From: Pseudomonas fluorescens | GTDB taxonomy: Bacteria > Pseudomonadota > Gammaproteobacteria > Pseudomonadales > Pseudomonadaceae | Direction of reading: 5' to 3' | DNA: 53,279 nt | NCBI RefSeq assembly: GCF_000968015.1 | Contig: NZ_LACH01000023.1 | Coordinates: 1-53,279, forward strand | In this document: positions 1 to 10,672 of the stretch, piece by piece | How the letters are laid out: each line of letters starts with the position of its first letter | Numbering within the stretch: the stretch's first letter is position 1 | Notes under the pieces: model-generated | Databases searched by the model: none | Seen by the model: the letters and a program-made list of their open reading frames with translations, nothing else | What the model was told of the DNA's origin: nothing | Translations under genes and position numbers: made by a program

Positions 1-53
1 GACTGCTGCGCAGCCGAACGCTGCCTCGCTAGGGCTCGACAGCTGCTACAGGG
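1..53. repeat. REP-like repeat, possibly cut by the window edge
   Basis: The first 53 bases, read on the minus strand, begin CCCTGTAGCAGCTGTCGAG and continue through GAGGCAGCG and TTCGGCTGCGCAGCAG. This looks like a dispersed extragenic repeat common in fluorescens-group Pseudomonas, and it resembles the last bases of the window. It lies just upstream of phnX. The family assignment is from memory of the motif. Confidence 0.55.
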
Positions 54-83
54 CTCTTCATTCCCCAATACAGGATTTGAAAC

Positions 84-911
84 ATGAACTACGCAAACCC
101 AACCAAGCTGCAAGCCGCCTTCCTCGACTGGGCCGGCACCGTGGTCGACTTCGGTTCCTTCGCGCCCACTCAGATTTTTGTCGAAGCCTTCGCCGAGTTC
201 GACGTCCAGGTGTCCATCGAAGAAGCCCGCGGCCCGATGGGCATGGGCAAGTGGGACCATATCCGCACCCTGTGCGATCAGCCGGAAGTGGCCGAACGTT
301 ATCGCCAGGTGTTCGGCCGTACGCCGACCGACGATGACGTCACCGCCATCTACAAACGCTTCATGCCCCTGCAAATCGAGAAAATCGCCGAGCACTCGGC
401 GCTGATTCCGGGCGCACTGGACACCATCGCCAATCTGCGCCAGCAAGGGATCAAGATTGGCTCCTGCTCCGGCTATCCAAAACAGGTCATGGACAAAGTT
501 GTCGAGCTGGCCGCCACCAACGGTTACGTCGCCGACCACGTGGTCGCCACCGACGAAGTGCCCAACGGCCGCCCATGGCCGGCCCAGGCGCTGGCTAACG
601 TGATCGCCCTCGGGATCGATGATGTCGCGGCCTGCGTGAAGATCGACGACACCGTGCCGGGCATTCTCGAGGGGCGCCGTGCCGGCATGTGGACCGTGGC
701 GCTGATCTGCTCGGGTAACGCGCTCGGCTTGGACTACGAAGGTTACCGCGCTCTCGGCAGCGACAAACTGGCCAGCGAACGCAAGCGCATCCAAGCTATG
801 TTCGAAGGCTCGCGGCCGCACTATATGATCGACACCATCACCGATTTGCCGGAAGTGATCGCCGATATCAACCAGCGCCTGGCCAAGGGCGAGATGCCGC
901 AAACCAACTGA
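84..911 (+). CDS. phnX: Phosphonoacetaldehyde hydrolase (phosphonatase)
   Basis: This cytoplasmic HAD-superfamily enzyme cleaves phosphonoacetaldehyde to acetaldehyde and phosphate, the second step of 2-aminoethylphosphonate use. The 275-residue length is normal. The HAD motif I is DWAGT with nucleophile D15. The Schiff-base lysine typical of PhnX is K56 in the GMGKWDHIR stretch. Motif II (SCSGYP) and the acidic DDT motif follow. The ATG is preceded by AGGA nine bases upstream. The usual partner, the aminotransferase phnW, would lie outside the window. A strong terminator follows, so phnX is probably the last gene of its unit. Confidence 0.95.
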   Translation: MNYANPTKLQAAFLDWAGTVVDFGSFAPTQIFVEAFAEFDVQVSIEEARGPMGMGKWDHIRTLCDQPEVAERYRQVFGRTPTDDDVTAIYKRFMPLQIEKIAEHSALIPGALDTIANLRQQGIKIGSCSGYPKQVMDKVVELAATNGYVADHVVATDEVPNGRPWPAQALANVIALGIDDVAACVKIDDTVPGILEGRRAGMWTVALICSGNALGLDYEGYRALGSDKLASERKRIQAMFEGSRPHYMIDTITDLPEVIADINQRLAKGEMPQTN

Positions 912-930
912 TTGCAGCTGTCGCCGCATT

Positions 931-968
931 AAAAAGCGCCAGCTCCTTGACGGAACTGGCGCTTTTTT
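931..968 (+). terminator. Rho-independent terminator after phnX
   Basis: An AAGCGCCAG arm and its complement CTGGCGCTT flank a short loop and are followed by a T-run. A-runs on the other side would let it work on the minus strand as well. Confidence 0.85.
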
Positions 969-1098
969 GTGGCCGGCCTCCTGATCTAGAGCATTGAACG
1001 CCCAAATAGCCACAGGCAAATCCACCAAAGCGGATTACAGTTAAAGCACGCCGTCGAACAAGAACGGTGGTCTGGACCTGACCTGTGAGGAACGCCGT

Positions 1099-1647
1099 AT
1101 GCCCTGGAAGAATTCCGACTCACGCTACAGCACCGTATCGATCGCGCTGCATTGGTTGATGGTGGCCCTGCTGGCGCTGGTTTACGCCTGCATCGAATTT
1201 CGCGGAATCTTTCCAAAAGGCAGTGGCGGCCGGGCGCTGATCACCGAATCGCACTTTTTGCTGGGCTTGACGGTGTTTGTATTGGTCTGGCTGCGGCTGT
1301 TTGCTCGCAGCCTGGGCCCCGCGCCGCAAATCTTCCCGGCCTCGCCTCACTGGCAGACCGTGTTGGCCAAACTGATGCACTGGGCGCTGTACATTTTCAT
1401 GATTGCCATGCCGATTCTGGGCTGGCTGGTCACCAGCGCAAAAGGTCACCAAGTGATGTTCTACGGCTTCGACCTGCCGCTGCTGGTCGCGGAGGACAAG
1501 GCGTTGGCCAGGCAGATTGAGGGTTGGCATGGACTCGGCGGCACCATTGGATACTGGCTGATCGGCCTGCACGCCGTGGCGGGGATTTATCACCACTATG
1601 TCGTGGGTGATAACACCTTGCTGCGGATGATGCCCAAGCGCGGTTGA
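1099..1647 (+). CDS. Cytochrome b561 family protein (CybB type)
   Basis: A 182-residue integral membrane dihaem b-type cytochrome. Four hydrophobic helices lie at about 15-32, 52-70, 94-112 and 150-166. Histidines placed for haem ligation are H18 in the first helix, H52 in the second, H94 in the third and H144/H158 around the fourth. E. coli CybB acts as a superoxide oxidase feeding electrons to ubiquinone; that role here is inference by family. GAGGAA sits just before the ATG. It is followed within 11 bases by the convergent D-cysteine desulfhydrase homologue. No partner gene suggests a specific redox pathway. Confidence 0.9.
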   Translation: MPWKNSDSRYSTVSIALHWLMVALLALVYACIEFRGIFPKGSGGRALITESHFLLGLTVFVLVWLRLFARSLGPAPQIFPASPHWQTVLAKLMHWALYIFMIAMPILGWLVTSAKGHQVMFYGFDLPLLVAEDKALARQIEGWHGLGGTIGYWLIGLHAVAGIYHHYVVGDNTLLRMMPKRG

Positions 1648-1657
1648 ATCCCGCCGC

Positions 1658-2608
1658 TCACTGGAAACCCCGGCGCCCCTGCAAACCACCGGTATGGATA
1701 AAGATCAGGTGCGTGCCCTTTTCGAATTTTCCGGCTTCTACTTGCTGCTTGAGCGCCAACAGGGCTTTGCCGGTGTACAGCGGTTCGAGGGGAATGCCGC
1801 TGGCCTGTTCGGTCTGATCAATGAATTCGAGCAACAGCGGATCGACTTTGGCAAAGCCGCCACGGCTGGCGTCGAACAATTCATAGGCGCGATGGTGTAA
1901 ACCCGCCTCTTGCACAATTGATTCGACTTGCTGCGCCACACCATGATCGTCGGGCACCGCCAGCGCGCCATACACCGGGTGTTCACCTGCTTCGGCCAGC
2001 ACCAGACCGGCCAGGGTCGTGCCCGTTCCGCAGGCCAGCCACCAGCCGTCATAGTCGCTCCAGCCCAGACCGTTAAGTTGCTCGCTGACCATTGTCCTCA
2101 ACTGCCGGCAGCCCTTGGCGCCCTGCAAACCGCCGCCACCTTCCGGCACCGGATGCAGATCGGGATACTGCGCCTGCCATGGCAACCAGAAACCCGGCTC
2201 GTGCCGCGCTCGATAACCGCCATAACCCAGCCAATGCAACTGCATGCCGAACGCCTGCAAATCTTTCACCGTCGGCGTTTCTTGCGGATGACCGCGCAGC
2301 AGGCCAACGGTGCGAAAACCAAAACGCTTACCCGCCGCGGCCAGTGCATGCAGATGGTTGGAGTGGGCACCGCCCAGACTGATGATGCCTTTGGCAGCGA
2401 TCTGGTCAGCAGCTTTCAGGTGTTCGATGAGTTTGAACCACTTGTTGCCGCTGATCAGGGGGTCGATCTGGTCAAGGCGCAGGATCGCGACTTCGATGCC
2501 GGCATTGGTCAGCCAGCCGAGATGTAGGGGCTCGAGGGGGGCCTGGGAAAGCCAATCGGTTGGAGGGGAAAGCATTGGCGCCTGATTGTGCTCGGATAGA
2601 TCCAGCAT
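1658..2608 (-). CDS. D-cysteine desulfhydrase / ACC deaminase family PLP enzyme
   Basis: A 316-residue fold-type II PLP enzyme. The cofactor lysine is K56 in SGNKWFKL, followed by the GGAHSNHL phosphate-binding stretch and a GTGTT glycine loop. Family members either open 1-aminocyclopropane-1-carboxylate or, more often in Pseudomonas, release sulfide, ammonia and pyruvate from D-cysteine. Sequence alone does not separate the two, so D-cysteine desulfhydrase is the cautious reading. The first ATG (2608) has no clear ribosome site; a second ATG eleven codons on, before LSPPTDW, could be the true start. It stands alone, with REP elements behind its start. Confidence 0.85.
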   Translation of the reverse strand: MLDLSEHNQAPMLSPPTDWLSQAPLEPLHLGWLTNAGIEVAILRLDQIDPLISGNKWFKLIEHLKAADQIAAKGIISLGGAHSNHLHALAAAGKRFGFRTVGLLRGHPQETPTVKDLQAFGMQLHWLGYGGYRARHEPGFWLPWQAQYPDLHPVPEGGGGLQGAKGCRQLRTMVSEQLNGLGWSDYDGWWLACGTGTTLAGLVLAEAGEHPVYGALAVPDDHGVAQQVESIVQEAGLHHRAYELFDASRGGFAKVDPLLLEFIDQTEQASGIPLEPLYTGKALLALKQQVEAGKFEKGTHLIFIHTGGLQGRRGFQ

Positions 2609-2628
2609 TCTAGTCGCTCAAGGTCAGC

Positions 2629-2702
2629 CATCGCGAGCAAGCTCGCTCCCACACTCGATCCATGTCGCACCGAAGATCTACTGTGGGAGCGAGCTTGCTC
2701 CG
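2629..2702. repeat. REP pair (BIME)
   Basis: Two inverted copies of the fluorescens REP core, GCGAGCAAGCTCGCTCCC and GGGAGCGAGCTTGCTC, are separated by about 28 bases. They lie between the 5' end of the desulfhydrase homologue and the 3' end of fadH, where they can form a cruciform or an RNA hairpin. Confidence 0.9.
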
Positions 2703-2745
2703 GGCGGCGTTCCGACGAAAGCCATTGGCACGCTGAGCCTGCTTA

Positions 2746-4806
<2,061 letters not shown>

Positions 4807-4994
4807 TCACGGAAAAAGTGCAGGAGCTCTTCGGCCCCCGTCAGTCATATTGGACAGACTAAGAGTCGCGCCGCTGTCACTCAATGACCGAAACTGACAA
4901 CTTATTGATCCAAATGTGCAGCGCCCCTTGGCAAGCACCGGCATGCGCCCTACCCTAGTCGCGAACCCTGCACACGGCTGTTGACTGTTTCCCC

Positions 4995-6125
4995 ATGCGC
5001 AAACTTCTGTACCTGACCTTCTCCATGGCATTGATTGCCGCCCTTACGACCTACGCCATGTGGGCCGCGGACCGTCCGGTGGGTCATTACCTGTCGGACC
5101 TGCGGATTAATCTTGCGGTTGACCAAGGCACACCCGCTGATCGCGGCAATTTGCTGGGCATCCAGCCCGAGCTGTTTCCCACCGACTATCAAAGCTCCGA
5201 ACGCTTGCACCGCAAGTTGGCGGCCTATTTGCAGAAGGCCCAGGACCAGGGCCTGCTGAATGAAAAAACCATCGTCGTCCTGCCCGAACATATCGGCACC
5301 TGGTTGATGGTCAGCGGGGAAAAAGATGAGCTGTACCAGGCCACCACGCTCAAGGAGGCCATGAACTGGCTGGCGGTCAGTAACCCCCTGAAGTTCGTCC
5401 GCGCACTGATCAGCGCCCAGGGCGAAAAACGTCTGGACGACGCGCACCTACGCATGAAGGCCAAAGGTATGGCCAAGGACTACCAGGCGCTGTTTGGTGG
5501 TCTGGCGAAAGAATTCCACGTGACGTTGGTGGCGGGCTCCATCGTGCTGCCCGAGCCCAGCGTCATCGACGGCACCCTGAAAATAGGCCGCGGCGCGTTG
5601 TACAACAGCACCGTGGTGTTCGGCCGCGATGGTCTGCCAATTGGCCAGCCCCAGCGCCAGATGCATCCAATTTTCGATGAACATGATGTCATCGCCGCCA
5701 ATGGCGAGCATACGCTCAACGTCGTCGACACCCCGGCCGGACGCCTGGGTGTGCTGATCGGCAGCGACAGCTGGTACCCGGACAATTACCGCAAGCTCGA
5801 CGACCAAGGGGCGCAGTTCGTTGCGGTCCCGGCGTTTGTGATCGGGCGCGGCACCTGGGACAAACCGTGGCGCGGATACAAGGGGCTGTCGACGCCTGGT
5901 TCCGTCAGCCTCAAGGCCGGGGAGCTCAGCGAAGGGCAGGCCTGGCATCGTCTGACACTCACCGCTCAACCGCCCAGCAGCCAGGCAATTGCCGGAATGA
6001 GCGTGTTCCTGCGCGGTCAGTTCTGGGATCAGGGCAGCGCCGGTCAAAGCTTTCTCAGCAGCAACGGGCAGCAGTTCGCCGACGGCAATGCCCGTGGCGC
6101 GCGTTTGCTGAACCTCTGGTTGTAA
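4995..6125 (+). CDS. Exported or anchored nitrilase-fold protein lacking the catalytic Cys
   Basis: The 376-residue product starts with a hydrophobic helix (residues 4-25), either a signal peptide or an anchor. The body has the carbon-nitrogen hydrolase layout: VVLPEH with E98 where the catalytic Glu belongs, then a GRLGVLIGSDSWYPD stretch in the position of the usual GVLICYDxxFPE. There the nucleophilic Cys is replaced by G256, with S257 next to it, and the Lys position (K-x-H) reads Q222-M-H. It therefore looks like an inactive or altered hydrolase. It ends four bases before an AraC regulator, so the two are probably cotranscribed. Its start lacks a clear ribosome site. Function is unknown. 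Confidence 0.75.
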   Translation: MRKLLYLTFSMALIAALTTYAMWAADRPVGHYLSDLRINLAVDQGTPADRGNLLGIQPELFPTDYQSSERLHRKLAAYLQKAQDQGLLNEKTIVVLPEHIGTWLMVSGEKDELYQATTLKEAMNWLAVSNPLKFVRALISAQGEKRLDDAHLRMKAKGMAKDYQALFGGLAKEFHVTLVAGSIVLPEPSVIDGTLKIGRGALYNSTVVFGRDGLPIGQPQRQMHPIFDEHDVIAANGEHTLNVVDTPAGRLGVLIGSDSWYPDNYRKLDDQGAQFVAVPAFVIGRGTWDKPWRGYKGLSTPGSVSLKAGELSEGQAWHRLTLTAQPPSSQAIAGMSVFLRGQFWDQGSAGQSFLSSNGQQFADGNARGARLLNLWL

Positions 6126-6128
6126 CCG

Positions 6129-7169
6129 ATGAAACCGTTGCCGATGCGCCTCGGCGATCTGTCGGTCGGCTTTGTTCATAGCCTGGCCGACGCCGTGCGC
6201 AGCCACGGTGCAGACCCTCAGCCACTACTCGAACAATACGGCCTCGACGCGGCTCGCCTGAGCGAAGCGAGCGCCCGGCTCTCGATCCCCCGCTACATGC
6301 GCCTGGGCCACAGCGCCATTCAACTGACCGACAACCCGGCACTTGGCTTGCGCATGGGTCAGCTCAGTCGCCTGAGCCAGGTCGGCCTGGCCGGGGTCAC
6401 GGCCGCTCAGGCGCCAACGGTGCGAGAAGCCGCGCGGTGCCTGATTCGCTTCGAAGCCTTGTATGGCTCCAACTATCGCGGTCAATCGAGCTTTCACGAA
6501 GACGCCCAAGGTGCCTGGCTGCGGTTTTATTCCATCAGCCCTTACAACGCCTACAACCGCTTCGTGGTGGATTCGATCATCGCGGGCTGGTTGCAGCAAT
6601 TGTCCAGCATAAGCCCTGCCCCGTTGCGGGCCGAACGTATAGAGATCGAGTTTGATGAGCCGGATTACCGAACGGCTTATGAAGTGCTGGGCGACTGCCC
6701 GATCCAGTTTGGCGGCGAGCACAATCAACTGCGCTTGAGCCTTGCCAGCCTCGCCCCGCGCAACCCGGAACACTGCCCGAGCACCTGGCGACACTTGCTG
6801 CAACTGTGTGAGCGAGAACTGGAGCAACTGACACGCACCCGCAGCCTGCGTGAACGCATCACTCAGCTACTGGGGCCATTGCTCAATGGTGGCCGGGAAC
6901 CCGACCTGGAAGAAGTGGCGGCACGCCTGAAGCTGCCAACCTGGACCTTGCGCCGCAAACTCGCCGAGGAAGGCACGCAATTTCGCGCGATCCTCAATGA
7001 CACGCGTCGCGACCTGGCCATGACCTACATCCGCGATACCGAACTGGCGTTCGGAGAAATCGCCTACCTGCTGGGCTTTGCCTCAGCCGAAGCCTTTCAA
7101 CGGGCCTTCAAACGCTGGAACGGCCAGACTCCCGGCGAGTTTCGCCGCAGTCATCGCCAATCCGCTTGA
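6129..7169 (+). CDS. AraC family transcriptional regulator
   Basis: A 346-residue regulator of the OruR-like type. The N-terminal 200 residues form the arabinose-binding-like ligand domain (the RYMRLGHSAIQLT region). The last 90 or so carry two helix-turn-helix units: LEEVAARLKLPTWTLRRKLAEEG, then a second one containing FGEIAYLLGFASAEAFQRAFKRW, which is typical of the family. It begins directly after the nitrilase-fold gene. That and the gene order shared, as I recall, with P. aeruginosa beside fadH suggest it controls this gene or fatty-acid genes. The ligand is unknown. Confidence 0.92.
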   Translation: MKPLPMRLGDLSVGFVHSLADAVRSHGADPQPLLEQYGLDAARLSEASARLSIPRYMRLGHSAIQLTDNPALGLRMGQLSRLSQVGLAGVTAAQAPTVREAARCLIRFEALYGSNYRGQSSFHEDAQGAWLRFYSISPYNAYNRFVVDSIIAGWLQQLSSISPAPLRAERIEIEFDEPDYRTAYEVLGDCPIQFGGEHNQLRLSLASLAPRNPEHCPSTWRHLLQLCERELEQLTRTRSLRERITQLLGPLLNGGREPDLEEVAARLKLPTWTLRRKLAEEGTQFRAILNDTRRDLAMTYIRDTELAFGEIAYLLGFASAEAFQRAFKRWNGQTPGEFRRSHRQSA

Positions 7170-7172
7170 CGC

Positions 7173-7259
7173 TTACAGCTCGGTAGCGTCTTCGGCCGGT
7201 TCCAGCGGGTCCAGTTCAAACGCCTGATACTCGAGCAGTTCTTCTTGATAATCGTCCAT
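7173..7259 (-). CDS. 28-residue acidic microprotein
   Basis: A short frame encodes a 28-residue product, MDDYQEELLEYQAFELDPLE followed by PAEDATEL. It is strongly acidic and has no signal or membrane segment. A good ribosome site (GGGGGA) lies seven bases ahead of the ATG at 7259. It is convergent with the AraC regulator and ends only three bases past its stop. The frame stays open upstream, but the upstream residues look like non-coding sequence. Function is unknown, and the call rests on the ribosome site and composition. Confidence 0.55.
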   Translation of the reverse strand: MDDYQEELLEYQAFELDPLEPAEDATEL

Positions 7260-7519
7260 TTTGAATCCCCCACAGCTCGTTGAAAAAAACGCCTGAATAA
7301 ATGACCAGCGCCCCAAGCATAAAGTGCCCACGTGAAAGAAAAATGACGCAGGCACGACGCTCAGCGGCTACTTAATAAAACGTAGCAGGCCGTCAGGAAT
7401 TTATCACAGGATTTTTTCGATACAGGCCGTAGGACAACGGCCGGGGTTGACGCGGATCAATTTAAAAGCCACTGCGGGATCGGTGTCGTCTGACCCGATC
7501 CCGCAGCGTCAGAGCACGA

Positions 7520-8338
7520 TTACTGGCCAGAGACAGGAATGGCCGAAATAGGCTCGGTGGGTGGAGGCAGGCTTGATTGGGGCGGCGGAGTGACGGTTTC
7601 CGTGGTCGATGCCGGTTCGGAATTCCCGGCTGGCGCAATCGGAGCGGCTTCAGGCGGCGGCGCAACAGGCTCAGAGGCTGCTGGAGCAGCTTCGGCAGGT
7701 GCCGGCGCAGGTTCTGCCGCAGTCGGCGCCAACGGAGCCGGTGCAGCCTTGGCTTCAGGCACGCCGAGATCGGGTTTCGGCTTATCCTTGATGTGCGCGG
7801 CCTTTTTCGCTTCCGGCGGCAGGAACAACTCGACCAGGGTGAAGAAACGCTCGTAGAACTTGGGCGACGATACGGTTTCGCTGGCGACCTTGACCATCGA
7901 GTCGTCGGACGAGCCGATCGGCATCGACACAGAACCCAGCACGCCTACACCAACGCTGGCGGAGTTGTTGGTCTTCTTCAACGCATATCGATCCTGCAGG
8001 GCGTTGGCGAACATGGTCGCGTGGAGCCCCTCACTGCCGTCATCGGCACAGACCACACTGAAGCTGATCTCCATGTGGGTTTCGCCGGTCTGCTGGAAGC
8101 TTTTGTGTCCGCTGACCAGTTTCGGGTCAGAGCTGGTGATGATGTAGCCCTGGCTGAGCAATGCCCGACGGGCGGCTTCGCACGTCTGCGCATCAGTCAC
8201 CGGGTAGCTGCGCGAAAACGTCCCGGAGTCATCGAAGTTCTCATGCTCGTAGATAGGGGCTTTCTTCGACGAGCAGCCGGCCGCGGCGGCCAGCACCAAC
8301 GCCAGCCCTGCAACACGCATGGGAATTGATATAAACAT
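7520..8338 (-). CDS. DUF2242 family outer-membrane lipoprotein
   Basis: The 272-residue product has a lipoprotein signal with the lipobox AAGC (C22). A compact domain follows at about 30-175, containing FSRSYPVTDAQTCEAARRAL and ending near FFTLVELFLPP, which matches DUF2242 as I recall it. The last 85 residues are an Ala/Pro-rich, probably disordered tail. It is likely anchored in the outer membrane facing the periplasm. It lies about 230 bases downstream of ppiD, behind a terminator, so it is probably a separate unit. No biochemical role is known to me. Confidence 0.85.
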   Translation of the reverse strand: MFISIPMRVAGLALVLAAAAGCSSKKAPIYEHENFDDSGTFSRSYPVTDAQTCEAARRALLSQGYIITSSDPKLVSGHKSFQQTGETHMEISFSVVCADDGSEGLHATMFANALQDRYALKKTNNSASVGVGVLGSVSMPIGSSDDSMVKVASETVSSPKFYERFFTLVELFLPPEAKKAAHIKDKPKPDLGVPEAKAAPAPLAPTAAEPAPAPAEAAPAASEPVAPPPEAAPIAPAGNSEPASTTETVTPPPQSSLPPPTEPISAIPVSGQ

Positions 8339-8510
8339 TGAACATCCTGAGGAAAACGGTCCGGGGCGTATTGTGCAACAGATCGATGCTTAGCGGAGTA
8401 TCGATTAGTGTCTTAAAACAGTTACAAGTCTACTGACTGTCATTTACAGGAAAAAGTCGCACGGTAAACACTTAGGCGACGGGTAACCCGCGCTGCCTTT
8501 GTTTCGCCCA

Positions 8511-8543
8511 TAAAAAACCCCGGCCTTCCGGCCGGGGTCTTTG
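8511..8543 (-). terminator. Rho-independent terminator after ppiD
   Basis: Read on the minus strand, ACCCCGGCC and GGCCGGGGT pair around GGAA and are followed by six T. It lies 25 bases past the ppiD stop. Confidence 0.9.
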
Positions 8544-8567
8544 TGTACTGCAAAACTCAGTCAGGCA

Positions 8568-10439
8568 TCAGTAGCGTTTGATCTCAGCCTGGCTTTCCAG
8601 CAGTTTGCGGTAGGCCGCAAAGTCTTGCTGGCCAATGCGCGAAGCGAGGAAGCGACGGTATTGAGCCTTCTCTTCTTCGGTCGGCGCAGCGGCTTCGTTC
8701 ACACCGTTCAGACGCACGATCACCAGGCTGCCATCGGCCAGGGTCACGCTGCTGAAGGTCGGCTTGTCCTTGGCGACAGGCTTGGGCATGCGGAACAGCG
8801 CCTGCAGCACGGTTGGGTCAACCCCTTCCTGGCCACGAGTGGCTGCCTGGGTCACTTTCCAGCTCTGACCGTCGATCGCCTGGTCCAGCGGGGTCTTGCC
8901 ATCGCGCAGGCTGACAATCAGCTCTTCAGCCTTGGTCTTGGCGGCAGCACTGGCGTGCTCCTTGGCCAATTGCACGCGAATACTGGCAGCTACGCTTTCC
9001 AGCGGCAGTTGCGCAGGCTTCAGGTGTTCCTTGGCGCGCAGCACGATCACGGTTTCCGGATCGAGCTCGATGGCGGTGCTGTTGGCACCCTCATCCAGCA
9101 CTTCAGGGCTGAACGCTGCAGTGACCACGGCACGGTTGGCCGCAACACCTTCGCCACCTTCACGGCCGAACGGCTTCGACGTATGAACAGTGAGCTTCAG
9201 GTCCTGCGCCGGCTGAGCCAGATCGGAAGCTTCGAACGACGAGTCTTCCAGTTGTTTGGTCGCCTCGACGAAACGCTGCTCGACCTGCTGGGTTTTCAGC
9301 TCACGGGTCAGCTTGTCTTTCAGGCTGGCGAGCGTCGGCACTTCAGGCGCTTCAACGCCCAACAGCTTGATCAGGTGGAAACCGAAGTCGGTGCGAACCG
9401 GCGCCGAGACCTGATCCTTGGCCAACGCATACAGCGCTGTTTCGAAGGCTGGATCGTAGACGCCAGGACCGGCAAAGCCGAGGTCACCGCCGTTGTTCGC
9501 CGAACCAGGATCCTGGGAGAATTCCTTGGCCAGAGCCTCGAACTTCTCGCCTTTTGCCAGACGTGCCTGGATCTCTTCGATCTTGGCCTTGGCTTGAGCT
9601 TCGGTCACCTTGTCGTTCACTTCGATCAGAATGTGCGCGGCCCGGCGTTGTTCGGACAGGTTCGCGGTTTCTTTCTGATACGCCGCTTGCAGGTCTTCGT
9701 CCTTGACGCTGACCTGATCAAAGAAGGAAGCCTTCTTCAACTCCAGGTAATCAATGACCACCTGATCCGGTGTCATGAATTCCTTGGCGTGTTCGTCGTA
9801 GTAAGCTTTGACTTCATCGTCGGTCAGCTTCACAGCCGCCGGGTCAACCTTGACGTTCAGGGAAGCGAAATCGCGGGTCTGTTTTTCCAGACGGGCGAAT
9901 GCCAGAACCTGTGCGTCGGTGACGAAACCGCTACCTGCCAGACCAGCGCGCAGCTGACCGATCAGCATTTCCTGAGCCAGCATCTGGCGGAATTGCATGC
10001 GGCTGTAGCCGAGTTGGCGAACAACCTGGTCGAAACGCTCCGGGCTGAACTTGCCATCAACCTGGAATTCAGGCGTTTGCAGGATCACCTGGTCCAAAGC
10101 AGCTTCGGAAAAAGCGAACTTCGAGTTTTCTGCGCCTTGCAGCAGCAGCTTGCGGTCGATCAGGCCTTTGAGGGCCGATTCGCGCAACATTTTTTCGTCG
10201 AGCAAGGAAGCATCGAAATCCTTGCCCAGCTGTTGCATGAGCTGACGGCGTTGCATATCGACCGCCTGGCTCAGCTCGTTCTGGCTGATTTCTTCGCCAT
10301 TGACCTTGGCCGCATCATTGCTGTGCGTCGTGGCCTTGAAGATGGCGTCGAAACCGGTCAAGGCCATCAGTGCAACGATGACCCCGATAATGGTCTTGGC
10401 AATCCAGCCTTGTGAATTGTCCCTGATATTCTGCAGCAT
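8568..10439 (-). CDS. ppiD: Periplasmic folding chaperone PpiD
   Basis: PpiD is an inner-membrane-anchored periplasmic chaperone that works at the Sec exit site. The 623 residues match the family: a short cytoplasmic N-terminus, one membrane helix (about 15-35), a SurA-like N domain (about 37-200), a parvulin domain at roughly 265-365 (AAHILIEVN through GFHLIKLLG) and a C-terminal chaperone region. GGGGGA precedes the ATG. It follows hupB as in many gammaproteobacteria, but the tRNA-like sequence and a hairpin between them suggest its own promoter. It is followed by a terminator. Confidence 0.96.
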   Translation of the reverse strand: MLQNIRDNSQGWIAKTIIGVIVALMALTGFDAIFKATTHSNDAAKVNGEEISQNELSQAVDMQRRQLMQQLGKDFDASLLDEKMLRESALKGLIDRKLLLQGAENSKFAFSEAALDQVILQTPEFQVDGKFSPERFDQVVRQLGYSRMQFRQMLAQEMLIGQLRAGLAGSGFVTDAQVLAFARLEKQTRDFASLNVKVDPAAVKLTDDEVKAYYDEHAKEFMTPDQVVIDYLELKKASFFDQVSVKDEDLQAAYQKETANLSEQRRAAHILIEVNDKVTEAQAKAKIEEIQARLAKGEKFEALAKEFSQDPGSANNGGDLGFAGPGVYDPAFETALYALAKDQVSAPVRTDFGFHLIKLLGVEAPEVPTLASLKDKLTRELKTQQVEQRFVEATKQLEDSSFEASDLAQPAQDLKLTVHTSKPFGREGGEGVAANRAVVTAAFSPEVLDEGANSTAIELDPETVIVLRAKEHLKPAQLPLESVAASIRVQLAKEHASAAAKTKAEELIVSLRDGKTPLDQAIDGQSWKVTQAATRGQEGVDPTVLQALFRMPKPVAKDKPTFSSVTLADGSLVIVRLNGVNEAAAPTEEEKAQYRRFLASRIGQQDFAAYRKLLESQAEIKRY

Positions 10440-10509
10440 GCGTCCCCCAGAAACGGTTGAACTTCAAAATTAGGCAACCGTGGAGCGTGGGTAGAATCCG
10501 GATAGAAGA

Positions 10510-10537
10510 AAGGCGCATCCGAGGATGCGCCTTCTCG
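10510..10537 (-). terminator. Terminator-like hairpin after the hupB 3' region
   Basis: A perfect stem, AAGGCGCATCC with GGATGCGCCTT, has a two-base loop. On the minus strand it is followed by TTTCTTCT, a weak U-tract. It would end transcripts from hupB or from the tRNA-like element, and it lies 70 bases before ppiD. Confidence 0.7.
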
Positions 10538-10541
10538 TAAC

Positions 10542-10619
10542 TGGCGGAGCGGACCGATGACTCGAACTTGCGAGCCTCGGCGTCTCGGATCGGCGACTCG
10601 CCGACTGGACTACCGCTCC
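10542..10619 (-). pseudogene. tRNA-Asp-like relic or tRNA-like RNA element
   Basis: Read on the minus strand the element opens with GGAGCGGTAGTCCAGTCGG and closes with GTTCGAGTC, then CCGCTCC and GCCA. The 7-bp acceptor stem, encoded CCA, D-loop consensus and T-loop all match Pseudomonas tRNA-Asp. The middle does not: no anticodon arm with GUC can be drawn, and seven instead of five bases separate the T-loop from the acceptor. It lies 53 bases past the hupB stop and just ahead of a terminator. It may be a decayed tRNA gene or a tRNA-mimicking processing signal in the hupB 3' UTR. Confidence 0.6.
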
Positions 10620-10672
10620 GCTGCCAGGTCAGGCATGACCCCGACCCGGATAGGCAAAAACCTGAATCGAAC

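Noticed and set aside
2722..2745. TTGGCACG resembling a sigma-54 -24 box near the fadH 3' end
   Set aside because: The -12 TTGC element is not at the right distance and no gene starts downstream.
8541..10415. 624-residue plus-strand frame antisense to ppiD
   Set aside because: Antisense shadow; the composition is unlike a real protein and it spans exactly the ppiD coding region.
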